Shown: positions 1-5,290 of the stretch, piece after piece
Layout of the letters: the number at the start of each line of letters is the position of its first letter
Position numbering within the stretch: position 1 is the stretch's first letter
Assembly (NCBI GenBank): GCA_934646845.1
Contig: CAKUEV010000138.1
Location: 1 to 5,314 of the forward strand
Origin: an uncultured Slackia sp.
Lineage (GTDB): Bacteria; Actinomycetota; Coriobacteriia; Coriobacteriales; Eggerthellaceae
DNA: 5,314 nucleotides
Direction of reading: 5' to 3'
Translations under genes and position numbers: made by a program
Notes under the pieces: model-generated
What the model saw: the letters and a program-made list of their open reading frames with translations, nothing else
Database searches by the model: none
What the model was told of the DNA's origin: nothing

Positions 1-276
1 GTCCTATAGGCCTCGGCTTCGACGTCGATTCTAGCTTTGCCCTTGAATGCGGCGTCGGACTCTGCATCAATTAGGTATTAACCTCATTTCCAATCTCGGC
101 AGCAGGCTTCCTGTCAGTTTTGGTAGTGTGACTCGTTTTAAGCTTTGTTTCCGTAGTCTCGACGCTGTTCCTATCGTTGCGATATTGCATCGACGGCGAT
201 ATATGGGGCAGCTTAACTTTGCGGAGGAAATCAGACGACACCTTTCTTTGCGTAATGACCCGCGGCGGTGTCGACA
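1..276. other. Gene-free left edge; possible fragment of an upstream gene
   Basis: No convincing gene is seen here. On the plus strand a frame is open from base 3 to a TAG at 72-74, giving 23 codons that could be the tail of a gene entering from the left. The minus strand is also open across the same bases, so direction cannot be settled. A 10-bp palindrome TCGACGTCGA lies at 19-28. The longer open frames further right, such as 47-391 plus and 71-295 minus, lack a ribosome binding site, have no recognisable domain and run through repeat copies. I regard them as chance. Confidence 0.3.
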
Positions 277-378
277 GTGTCAGAAAACGCGACAAAGGGG
301 CCTCGTTGCAGAAGTTTCTGTGCTGTGTGCCAGGGATCGTCGAAAGGGGGCCTCATTTCCGAGGCGGGAAAGAGCCGC
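277..378 (+). repeat. Two direct copies of a 50-bp intergenic repeat
   Basis: Cores lie at 277-309 and 327-359, exactly 50 bp apart. They align without gaps at 22 of 33 positions and share CAG near the start, GGGGCCTC and a following TT. Copy one contains CGCGACAA (288-295); copy two has a diverged TCGTCGAA there. Matching copies in the opposite orientation lie at 471-610. The 50-bp period is not a multiple of three, so the copies fall in rotating frames and are unlikely to be coding. Function is unknown; a decayed intergenic repeat family or a regulatory-site cluster upstream of ade are both possible. Confidence 0.7.
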
Positions 379-470
379 TTTCGTGTTTTAATTGGATGCG
401 ACCTGGTGTTTTGTCTTGAGGTCCTGCCTCTTTGCTTCATTTGCTCGGTTTGATGCTTGGATCGGTGCTA

Positions 471-610
471 CGAAAGAGGCCCCATTGTCGCATTTTCAGA
501 CAATGCACAGTGACTCTGCCGCAATCGGACCCCCTTGTCGCGTATTCTGCCAATTCGCAGCGACCCTGATGCAATTGGGGCCCCATGTCGTACATTTTGC
601 CATGTTGAGA
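471..610 (-). repeat. Three inverted copies of the same 50-bp repeat
   Basis: Cores at 471-503, 521-553 and 571-603 are spaced by exactly 50 bp and are reverse complements of the family at 277-378. Read on the minus strand, each has a CAG/CAA/CTG-like start, a CGACA block and a run of G followed by C. The reverse complement of the 521-553 copy matches the 277-309 copy at 25 of 33 positions without gaps. Similarity extends past the core between the first two of these copies (about 33 of 50). A sixth, weaker copy may lie around 418-450, which would leave a short spacer between the two inverted halves. Confidence 0.7.
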
Positions 611-722
611 GTTTTTCCCGATGCGATGATGCGGTATTTGAAACAACTCGTAAAAACAAGGCTTCAAGTGGGAAAACATTTCTTTCTTTCGAATGAAAAA
701 CTCACTCGCTGGGTGTTACATT

Positions 723-751
723 GCTCAGTGCAGTTGCAAGAGCGGTTTTTT
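723..751 (+). terminator. Weak stem-loop plus T6 run in the ade leader
   Basis: GCTC (723-726) pairs with GAGC (740-743). Inside, TGC (729-731) pairs with GCA (736-738) around an AGTT loop, and G-T wobbles can extend the base. Six Ts follow at 746-751, directly before the ade ribosome binding site. The shape is that of an intrinsic terminator or attenuator, but the stem is short and interrupted, so it may have little effect. No purine-riboswitch sequence is visible upstream, and I see no convincing promoter; TACATT at 717-722 is only a weak -10 candidate with no matching -35. Confidence 0.3.
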
Positions 752-752
752 G

Positions 753-758
753 AAAGGA
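753..758 (+). promoter_or_regulatory. Ribosome binding site of ade
   Basis: AAAGGA lies seven bases before the ATG at 766. This fixes the start of the adenine deaminase, and the resulting N-terminus begins where the family usually begins. Confidence 0.7.
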
Positions 759-765
759 ATGGCAC

Positions 766-2535
766 ATGGACAAGGAACTTCTTGCGGTAGCGGGCGGCAG
801 CAAGCCGGCGGACGTCGTGATTTCGAACGGTCGCATCGTGAATGTGTACACAGGTGAAATCTACGATGGCGGCGTGGCGATAAGCGGTCAAACGATTGCC
901 GCGGTCGGCGATGTGGATTACTGCATCGGCGAAGGCACGAAGACCATCGATGCCGAAGGCGCCTTCATTACGCCGGGCTTCATCGATGGCCATATTCATC
1001 CCGAAAGCTCAGACTTGGCTATTCGGCCTTTCGCAGAAGCGGTGCTCAAGCATGGCACGACGTCGATTATGACCGACCTTCACGAAGTGGGCGTGGTAAG
1101 CGGCCTTGAGGGCATCGAGGCGGTAATCGAGGAAAACCAGGCGACCGATTTGAACCTGTATTTCGTTGTGCCCTCCCACGTTCCTTTCTCGCCCGCGCTT
1201 GAAACAAGCGGCGGTTCTTTCAATCCCGAGATTATTCGCGAAGCGCTTAAGCGCCCCGACGCGGTAGGCATTTCCGAATGCGTTGGTCCTTATGTTTTGG
1301 CCGATTTGCCCGATCTTCTGGAATCTCTCGACGACGTTGCGGGCATGAAGGGCATGACCGCCCAAGGTCATTTGGTCGACATGAAGGGCGCCGATTTGAA
1401 CAAGTGCGCGGCTGCGGGCATCTCAACGTGCCACGAGGCGCTTTCGGCCGACGAAATCATGGACCGCGCTCGCGTGGGCGTTCATGCGATGCTGCGCGAA
1501 TCGTCTGCCGCGCGCACGCTTGCGCAGCAGCTTGAATGCATCGTGGGCAAAGACATCGACACCTCGATGATGAGCATCGTGACCGACGACCTGCATTGCT
1601 GCGACCTGAACGAGACGGGGCACCTCGATCATCATTTGAAGCTTGCTCTTGGCAGCGGCCTGTCGTTCGTGAAGGCTATTCAAATGGTGACTATCAACGC
1701 GGCACGCGCGTTTGAGCTGACCGATATCGGCGCACTGGCGCCGGGCAAGCGTGCCGACATCAATATCGTGTCAGGCGATACGGCCGACGATTTCAACGTG
1801 GTGAGTGTGTGGTCGCGTGGCAAGCAGATCGTCGACCATGGCGAAATGCTCGTGCATTACGAAATCGCCCAGCATGACCCGTGCCTGTTGAACACGATGA
1901 CGCTTCTGAACCCCATCACGCCCGAGAGCTTCAAGATCGCGGCTCCCGAAGGCGCTACGCGCGTGAAGGCCACATGCATGGACACGCTGCCGTGGATTCC
2001 CATCACCCAGCCGCGCGAGGTTGAGCTTGCTTGCGTCGACGGCTACGTGGCGTGCGATGTCGACCAGGACGTGCTCTATATCGCGCAGGTTGAGCGTTAT
2101 GGCAAGAACGGCAACGTGGGCAAGGCGTTTATGGGCGGCTTCCATATGACGAGCGGCGCCATTGCCTCGTCGGTGGGACACGACAACCACAACATCATCG
2201 TTATGGGCACGAACTTCGAAGACATGTCGATTGCGGTGAACCATCTCGTTGAAATCGGCGGCGGACAGTGCCTCGTCGACGGCGGCGAGGTTATTGAATG
2301 CGTCGAATATCCTATTTGCGGCTTGCTTTCCGACCTTTCGTGCGAGGAGCTCGCGGCGAAGAAGAGCGCGTTGAATGCGGCATGCGCTGAGCGCGGCTGC
2401 ATCATTTCCATCCCGTTCATGTTCCTGTCGTTCATTTGCCTGGCGGCGCTGCCCGCGTGCGCCATTACCGACCATGGGTTCATCAGCGTGCTCACGCTGC
2501 AAATTGAGGACCCCATCAAGGGCGTCGTGGAATAA
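766..2535 (+). CDS. ade: Adenine deaminase (EC 3.5.4.2), amidohydrolase superfamily
   Basis: Cytoplasmic metal-dependent enzyme converting adenine to hypoxanthine and ammonia, feeding purine salvage or catabolism. At 589 residues it has the usual Ade length. An N-terminal strand region leads to GFIDGHIHPESS (71-82), carrying the metal-binding His76 and His78 and the Glu80 typical of the family. Then come His106-Glu107, Glu171, GH (201-202), CHE (222-224), the RESSAAR segment (244-250) and TDD (273-275). The C-terminal Ade domain is present, with GHDNHNIIVMGTN (471-483) matching the family's HDSHN block, and a hydrophobic PFMFLSF stretch (550-556). Several usually invariant stretches differ: DPHE is DLHE, GHAPG/GHCPG is GHLVD, and TDDR/K is TDDL. 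This suggests a divergent branch. The core metal-site residues I can place remain, so activity is likely. It is the first gene of a two-gene operon with guaD. It has no signal peptide. Confidence 0.93.
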   Translation: MDKELLAVAGGSKPADVVISNGRIVNVYTGEIYDGGVAISGQTIAAVGDVDYCIGEGTKTIDAEGAFITPGFIDGHIHPESSDLAIRPFAEAVLKHGTTSIMTDLHEVGVVSGLEGIEAVIEENQATDLNLYFVVPSHVPFSPALETSGGSFNPEIIREALKRPDAVGISECVGPYVLADLPDLLESLDDVAGMKGMTAQGHLVDMKGADLNKCAAAGISTCHEALSADEIMDRARVGVHAMLRESSAARTLAQQLECIVGKDIDTSMMSIVTDDLHCCDLNETGHLDHHLKLALGSGLSFVKAIQMVTINAARAFELTDIGALAPGKRADINIVSGDTADDFNVVSVWSRGKQIVDHGEMLVHYEIAQHDPCLLNTMTLLNPITPESFKIAAPEGATRVKATCMDTLPWIPITQPREVELACVDGYVACDVDQDVLYIAQVERYGKNGNVGKAFMGGFHMTSGAIASSVGHDNHNIIVMGTNFEDMSIAVNHLVEIGGGQCLVDGGEVIECVEYPICGLLSDLSCEELAAKKSALNAACAERGCIISIPFMFLSFICLAALPACAITDHGFISVLTLQIEDPIKGVVE

Positions 2536-2538
2536 CGC

Positions 2539-2545
2539 GAGGGGG
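2539..2545 (+). promoter_or_regulatory. Ribosome binding site of guaD
   Basis: GAGGGGG ends four bases before the ATG at 2550, inside the 14-nt gap after the ade stop codon. It is a strong purine-rich site with tight spacing, supporting this start and co-transcription with ade. Confidence 0.7.
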
Positions 2546-2549
2546 TTTC

Positions 2550-3932
2550 ATGTCGAAGGAAGTGAAAAGCGCGTACTACGGCTCGTTTTTCCATGCTCCC
2601 GTGTATGGCGAATTCGAGTATTTGGAAGACACGCTTATCGAAGTTGATGGCGATGGCGTCATTGTGCGCGTCGTGACGAACGACAACCCGTGCAAGCGCG
2701 ACCTTCTTGAGGCCTATCGCGATCGCGACATGCTCGTAGAGCTGGGGGAGGGGCGTTTCGGGCTGCCCGGTTTCGTGGACATTCATGTTCACGCTCCGCA
2801 GTGGCCCCAGGCCGCGCTTGCACTCGATGAGCCTCTGTATTTGTGGCTCGAGCAGCGCACGTTTCCCTTGGAATCGAAGTTCTCTGATATGGAATTCGCG
2901 CGCCGTGTGTACAGCGACCTCGTGGACGCTTTGCTCGCGCGCGGTTCGACGACCACGGTGTATTTGGGAAGCGCACATTTGGAATCGAGCATCGAGCTCG
3001 CGGCGATTTGCGCCGAAAAGGGCCAGCGCGCACTTGTCGGTAAAACGGTCATGGACGACCCGGCTGCGAATCCCGAATATTATCGCGATGCTTCGCCTGC
3101 GCAGGCTGTCGCCGACACGGCAACGCTTATTAAGGAAGTCGAAGCCATTGGCCGCGCGAGCAAGCAGGGCATTTGGCCAGTTATCACGCCGCGCTTCATT
3201 CCGAGCTGCACCGATGAAGTGCTGCGCGGTCTGGGCAACCTTGCGGCTTCGACGGGCGCCTACGTGCAAACCCATTGCAACGAGGGCCAATGGGAACACG
3301 ATGTGGTTTTGGAGCGTTTTGGGAAAACCGACCCGTATGCGCTTCGCGATTTCGGTTTGGTGAACGAACGCACGATCATGGCGCATTGCCCGTACGTCAC
3401 GGAGGAAGAGGGCGAGATGTTCGCCGAGCTGGGTGTGGCGATTGCCCATTGCCCTATGGCGAATTCGTATTTCTCGAGCGCGGTGGCGCCGATCCAACGC
3501 TTCCGTAAGCAGGGCATTCATGTGGGTCTAGGCACCGATATCTCGGGCGGTTATAGCCCGAGCATGTACGAGAATATTCGCCAGGCGGTTCTCGTTTCGC
3601 GTCTTCTTGAAACGGGCGTGAACGCGATGCTGCCGTCCGATGAACGCGGCGGATTGGGCGAGGGCACGCGCGTGTCGATCGTGGAGTCGTTCTGGCTTGC
3701 TACGACGGGTGGCGCCGAGGCTCTCGGTCTGCCGGTTGGCACGTTCGAGCCGGGCCGTGCATTCGATATGCAAGTGGTCGATACCAAGCGGCCCGATTGC
3801 GACCTTACGGGCTTTGGCGTGTTTGACGACCCGATCGACCGTTTAGCCCGCATTTTGTACTTGTCGACGCCCGATAATGTGCGCAAGGTCTATGCACAGG
3901 GGCGCCTTGTGTGCGATAAGGACGCTCGATAG
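2550..3932 (+). CDS. guaD: Guanine deaminase (EC 3.5.4.3), amidohydrolase superfamily
   Basis: Cytoplasmic zinc enzyme converting guanine to xanthine and ammonia. The 460 residues match the usual 430-460 of the GuaD/GDA family. The N-terminus (YYGSFFHAPVYGE, 9-21) is typical. PGFVDIHVHAPQ (73-84) holds zinc ligands His79 and His81. TPRF (213-216) contains the arginine expected to contact guanine. QTHCNE (240-245) gives zinc ligand His242 and the proton-shuttling Glu245. MAHC (277-280) gives His279, and GLGTD (326-330) gives Asp330. These positions lie very close to the human enzyme's ligand set as I recall it. The region GTFEPGRAFDMQVVD (397-411) is the usual closing segment of the amidohydrolase fold. 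All expected active-site residues are present, so I expect a functional enzyme. It is co-transcribed with ade. The last codons enter the ~41-bp repeat array downstream. Confidence 0.95.
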   Translation: MSKEVKSAYYGSFFHAPVYGEFEYLEDTLIEVDGDGVIVRVVTNDNPCKRDLLEAYRDRDMLVELGEGRFGLPGFVDIHVHAPQWPQAALALDEPLYLWLEQRTFPLESKFSDMEFARRVYSDLVDALLARGSTTTVYLGSAHLESSIELAAICAEKGQRALVGKTVMDDPAANPEYYRDASPAQAVADTATLIKEVEAIGRASKQGIWPVITPRFIPSCTDEVLRGLGNLAASTGAYVQTHCNEGQWEHDVVLERFGKTDPYALRDFGLVNERTIMAHCPYVTEEEGEMFAELGVAIAHCPMANSYFSSAVAPIQRFRKQGIHVGLGTDISGGYSPSMYENIRQAVLVSRLLETGVNAMLPSDERGGLGEGTRVSIVESFWLATTGGAEALGLPVGTFEPGRAFDMQVVDTKRPDCDLTGFGVFDDPIDRLARILYLSTPDNVRKVYAQGRLVCDKDAR

Positions 3933-4080
3933 CGCAAGGAAGATGCGAGGTAGTGCGCATGGGCGCTCGAGTGCGCGACAAGGTTGCGCAGTAGCACGAC
4001 ACGAGTGTTTGATTGCGCGGCAAGAATGCTGAGGAGTACATAAGGATGTTCGATAACGCAGCGAGAGTAATAGGATGGCT
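3920..4080 (+). repeat. About four diverged ~41-bp tandem repeats after guaD
   Basis: Units begin at 3920, 3961, 4003 and 4044, giving periods of 41, 42 and 41 bp. Each opens with a GGRYGYTCGA-like decamer, for example GGACGCTCGA and GGATGTTCGA. Three of them continue into GCGC, a purine-rich AAGG-like stretch, TGC and a TAG or GAG near base 32. The fourth unit is poorer and shorter, and a trace of a fifth (TTCGAACGC) lies near 4084. The first unit includes the last three codons and stop of guaD, so part of the array is translated. No open frame across the array looks like a gene. Confidence 0.6.
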
Positions 4081-4105
4081 GCGTTCGAACGCTCTGATGT
4101 GCGGG

Positions 4106-4182
4106 GAGGCCCAGGAGGTCTAGAGGCGCAGGAGGTTTGGGAGCCACAGAAGACCTACAGAAAGTCTAGGCGGCCCAGGAGG
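4106..4182 (+). repeat. Three GGCSCAGGAGG direct repeats before the terminator
   Basis: GGCCCAGGAGG occurs at 4108-4118 and 4172-4182, with a one-base variant GGCGCAGGAGG at 4125-4135. The first and third copies are both complementary to CTCCTGGGCC at 4194-4203, so either could form a stem with it. A smaller inverted pair, AGGTCT (4116-4121 region) and AGACCT (4150-4155 region), lies between them. These look like purine-rich structural repeats, not ribosome binding sites, because no open frame follows. Confidence 0.55.
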
Positions 4183-4212
4183 CACGTAGTTGTCTCCTGG
4201 GCCTCTCTCTTT
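4172..4212 (+). terminator. Strong hairpin terminator between convergent genes
   Basis: GGCCCAGGAG (4172-4181) pairs perfectly with CTCCTGGGCC (4194-4203). A G-T wobble, a C-G and an A-T pair extend the stem inward to a six-base loop, for about 13 pairs. The pyrimidine tract TCTCTCTTT (4204-4212) follows on the plus strand, and on the minus strand the hairpin is followed by a shorter T-rich stretch. It lies between guaD and the minus-strand gene, so it could end transcription in both directions. The tract is interrupted by C, so efficiency is uncertain. Confidence 0.65.
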
Positions 4213-4225
4213 CGAGGTGGGTTGT

Positions 4226-4261
4226 TCGATGCGCTGAATGCCTTGGCTCCCTGCGCATCGA
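4226..4261 (-). terminator. 9-bp perfect inverted repeat after the minus-strand gene
   Basis: TCGATGCGC (4226-4234) and GCGCATCGA (4253-4261) form a perfect nine-pair stem around an 18-base loop, starting about 18 bases after the stop of the minus-strand gene. No T run follows in that direction, so it is a weak candidate for intrinsic termination. It could instead protect the transcript's 3' end, with termination at the stronger hairpin further on (4172-4203). Confidence 0.4.
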
Positions 4262-4279
4262 GGGATTCAAAAAGCTCGT

Positions 4280-4954
4280 TTACAGCACAAAGCACACGAT
4301 GGCCGCGGCGATGGCACCCGCGATAAAGCCCGCTATAGCGCCCGCGATAACGGCCTGTTTGGTTGCAGGGTTTTCGAAAACCGCTGCGAGCGCGCTGCCG
4401 GATGCCTCATTGTTTGAGGTTTCGATCTGCTCGTTGGCCTCTTCAAGCGATTCGCTGTCGCCGCCGCTTTCGCCATACGCTTCGGAGGCCTCGGTTTCGA
4501 AATGCGGCTGCGGCTCGGTATGCGCGGTGCGTTCGTGGTCGCTTTGCGCATCTTCGGCCGTAACATCGATAGGCTCATCGAATGTCGCGGACTCGTTGAA
4601 CGTTTCGGGCTTGCCGAATGGCGCAGGCCCATCGAAAGAAACGGCTTCGTCGAACAAGGCGGATTCGTCGCCTCGATTCGCAGCGAAGGTGGAGTTGGTG
4701 AGCGAGCGGCCAGCCGGCGTGATGTCTTCGAAGAAGAATTCGCCGCCTTCTTGCACGCCTTCGATAAAGCCCAAATCGGCGAGTGCGGCATACGCTGCTA
4801 CGATCGATTCGTCGAACGCGCCTTCTTGGCCGGTGGGGCACAGCCTCATAAAGGCTGCGAGCATAACATCTTCGCCGTTATCGGCGGCTTCTGCGAGCGT
4901 AAGCAGCTCTTCGTATTCAACGTCGCTCAGTTGTACGCCGTTGTGTATTTTCAT
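4280..4954 (-). CDS. Acidic tail-anchored protein with possible winged-helix domain
   Basis: I do not recognise this 224-residue protein. Residues 8-88 are predicted to be folded: an acidic helix-rich part, then YAALADLGFIEG (55-66) and EFFFEDITPAGR (72-83), a helix-then-hairpin pattern like winged-helix domains (inference). Residues 95-130 are six hexapeptides, five starting with Phe. Residues 131-190 are a Glu/Ser-rich, probably disordered linker. Residues 201-224 are one hydrophobic helix with Gly205, Gly209 and Gly213 spaced as a glycine zipper, ending at the C-terminus; there is no signal peptide. This predicts a tail-anchored inner-membrane protein with its N-terminus in the cytoplasm, perhaps oligomerising through the helix. 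An AAGAGG site eight bases upstream supports the start. It is convergent with ade-guaD and apparently monocistronic. The plus-strand open frame over the same bases has no ribosome binding site and an implausible composition. Confidence 0.8.
   Translation of the reverse strand: MKIHNGVQLSDVEYEELLTLAEAADNGEDVMLAAFMRLCPTGQEGAFDESIVAAYAALADLGFIEGVQEGGEFFFEDITPAGRSLTNSTFAANRGDESALFDEAVSFDGPAPFGKPETFNESATFDEPIDVTAEDAQSDHERTAHTEPQPHFETEASEAYGESGGDSESLEEANEQIETSNNEASGSALAAVFENPATKQAVIAGAIAGFIAGAIAAAIVCFVL
4565..4672 (-). repeat. 18-bp tandem repeats encoding hexapeptides FDExxx
   Basis: Within the minus-strand gene, residues 95-130 read GDESAL, FDEAVS, FDGPAP, FGKPET, FNESAT and FDEPID. Phe recurs at 101, 107, 113, 119 and 125 exactly every six residues. 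At DNA level this is six 18-bp units, five of which end in GAA on the plus strand. The repeat lies between the folded N-terminal part and the acidic linker, suggesting an extended spacer or a set of short binding motifs. Confidence 0.75.
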
Positions 4955-4962
4955 GGGTTCAA

Positions 4963-4968
4963 CCTCTT
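4963..4968 (-). promoter_or_regulatory. Ribosome binding site of the minus-strand gene
   Basis: Read on the minus strand, AAGAGG lies eight bases before the ATG at 4954-4952. This is the main evidence that the minus frame, not the overlapping plus frame, is the real gene. Confidence 0.65.
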
Positions 4969-4987
4969 CTTTTGGAGACAGCGTCTG

Positions 4988-4993
4988 ATTCTA
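4988..4993 (-). promoter_or_regulatory. Candidate -10 box for the minus-strand gene
   Basis: TAGAAT on the minus strand matches TATAAT at five of six bases and lies 34 bases before the start codon, which would give a short leader of roughly 25-30 bases. The sequence 16-18 bases further upstream (CTTTCC region) is a poor -35, so the promoter call is tentative. Confidence 0.35.
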
Positions 4994-5074
4994 ACACCTC
5001 GGTACCTAAGGAAAGCGTGCTTTCGAAAAAGGCACAAATGTTCGATTGCTTATTCATTCGCCCATATGGTTGCT

Positions 5075-5103
5075 TTGGAACTCCATAGGAACTCGCTTAT
5101 ATT
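5075..5103 (+). promoter_or_regulatory. Candidate sigma-70-type promoter pointing right
   Basis: TTGGAA (5075-5080) and TATATT (5098-5103) are separated by exactly 17 bases. They match the consensus boxes at four and five of six bases. Transcription would start near 5110 and run into the inverted repeat and hairpin-rich segment that follows, giving a structured leader for a gene beyond the window. Confidence 0.4.
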
Positions 5104-5165
5104 TTCCAACTGTGACATTTTCGTAACAAACCGGAAATCTTCGTTTGATATAACACTTTCTTAAC

Positions 5166-5194
5166 TTGGGACAAGCGATATCGATTTGTCCCAA
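5166..5194. promoter_or_regulatory. Perfect 9-bp inverted repeat with nested palindrome; possible operator
   Basis: TTGGGACAA (5166-5174) and TTGTCCCAA (5186-5194) are perfect reverse complements 11 bases apart, and the palindrome CGATATCG (5176-5183) sits almost at the centre. The symmetry suits a dimeric regulator binding DNA. It would also form an RNA hairpin if transcribed from the promoter at 5075-5103, but there is no T run, so it is not a typical terminator. No specific regulator can be named. Confidence 0.4.
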
Positions 5195-5206
5195 AGAAGC
5201 GTGCAA

Positions 5207-5290
5207 GGGCGATAGCGCGAAGCGCCCTGCGCGTGAAGAATGCCAGGAGGCATTCGCGGGCGTTTCATTTGGGATGCGCGGGCGAATGCC
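5207..5290 (+). other. GC-rich segment with mutually exclusive hairpins
   Basis: GAATGCC (5238-5244) pairs with GGCATTC (5249-5255) around an AGGA loop. The same segment extended (GGCATTCGC, 5249-5257) also pairs perfectly with GCGAATGCC (5282-5290) over nine bases, so the two stems exclude each other. A smaller stem, GGGCG (5207-5211) with CGCCC (5223-5227) or GCGC-GAA-GCGC inside it, precedes them. GCGGGCG is repeated at 5256-5262 and 5278-5284. It resembles a switching leader RNA but matches no riboswitch class I recognise. Confidence 0.4.

Noticed and set aside
277..610. CRISPR array, because of regular 50-bp spacing
   Set aside because: The repeats are not near-identical, similarity extends into the would-be spacers, and the array switches orientation midway. 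No cas-like gene is present.
601..765. Purine riboswitch in the ade leader
   Set aside because: None of the conserved purine-aptamer core or its three-stem arrangement can be found before ade.
392..790. 132-residue plus-strand frame overlapping the ade start
   Set aside because: It has no ribosome binding site, runs through the out-of-frame 50-bp repeats and overlaps the well-supported ade start.
2097..3521. 474-residue open frame on the minus strand opposite ade and guaD
   Set aside because: It lies fully antisense to two well-supported enzymes, has an Arg/His-rich composition with no domain, and is explained by the codon bias of the real genes.
4299..4988. 229-residue plus-strand open frame over the minus-strand gene
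   Set aside because: It has no ribosome binding site and an Ala/Ser-rich shadow composition. The minus frame has a good ribosome binding site, a membrane helix and in-frame repeats.
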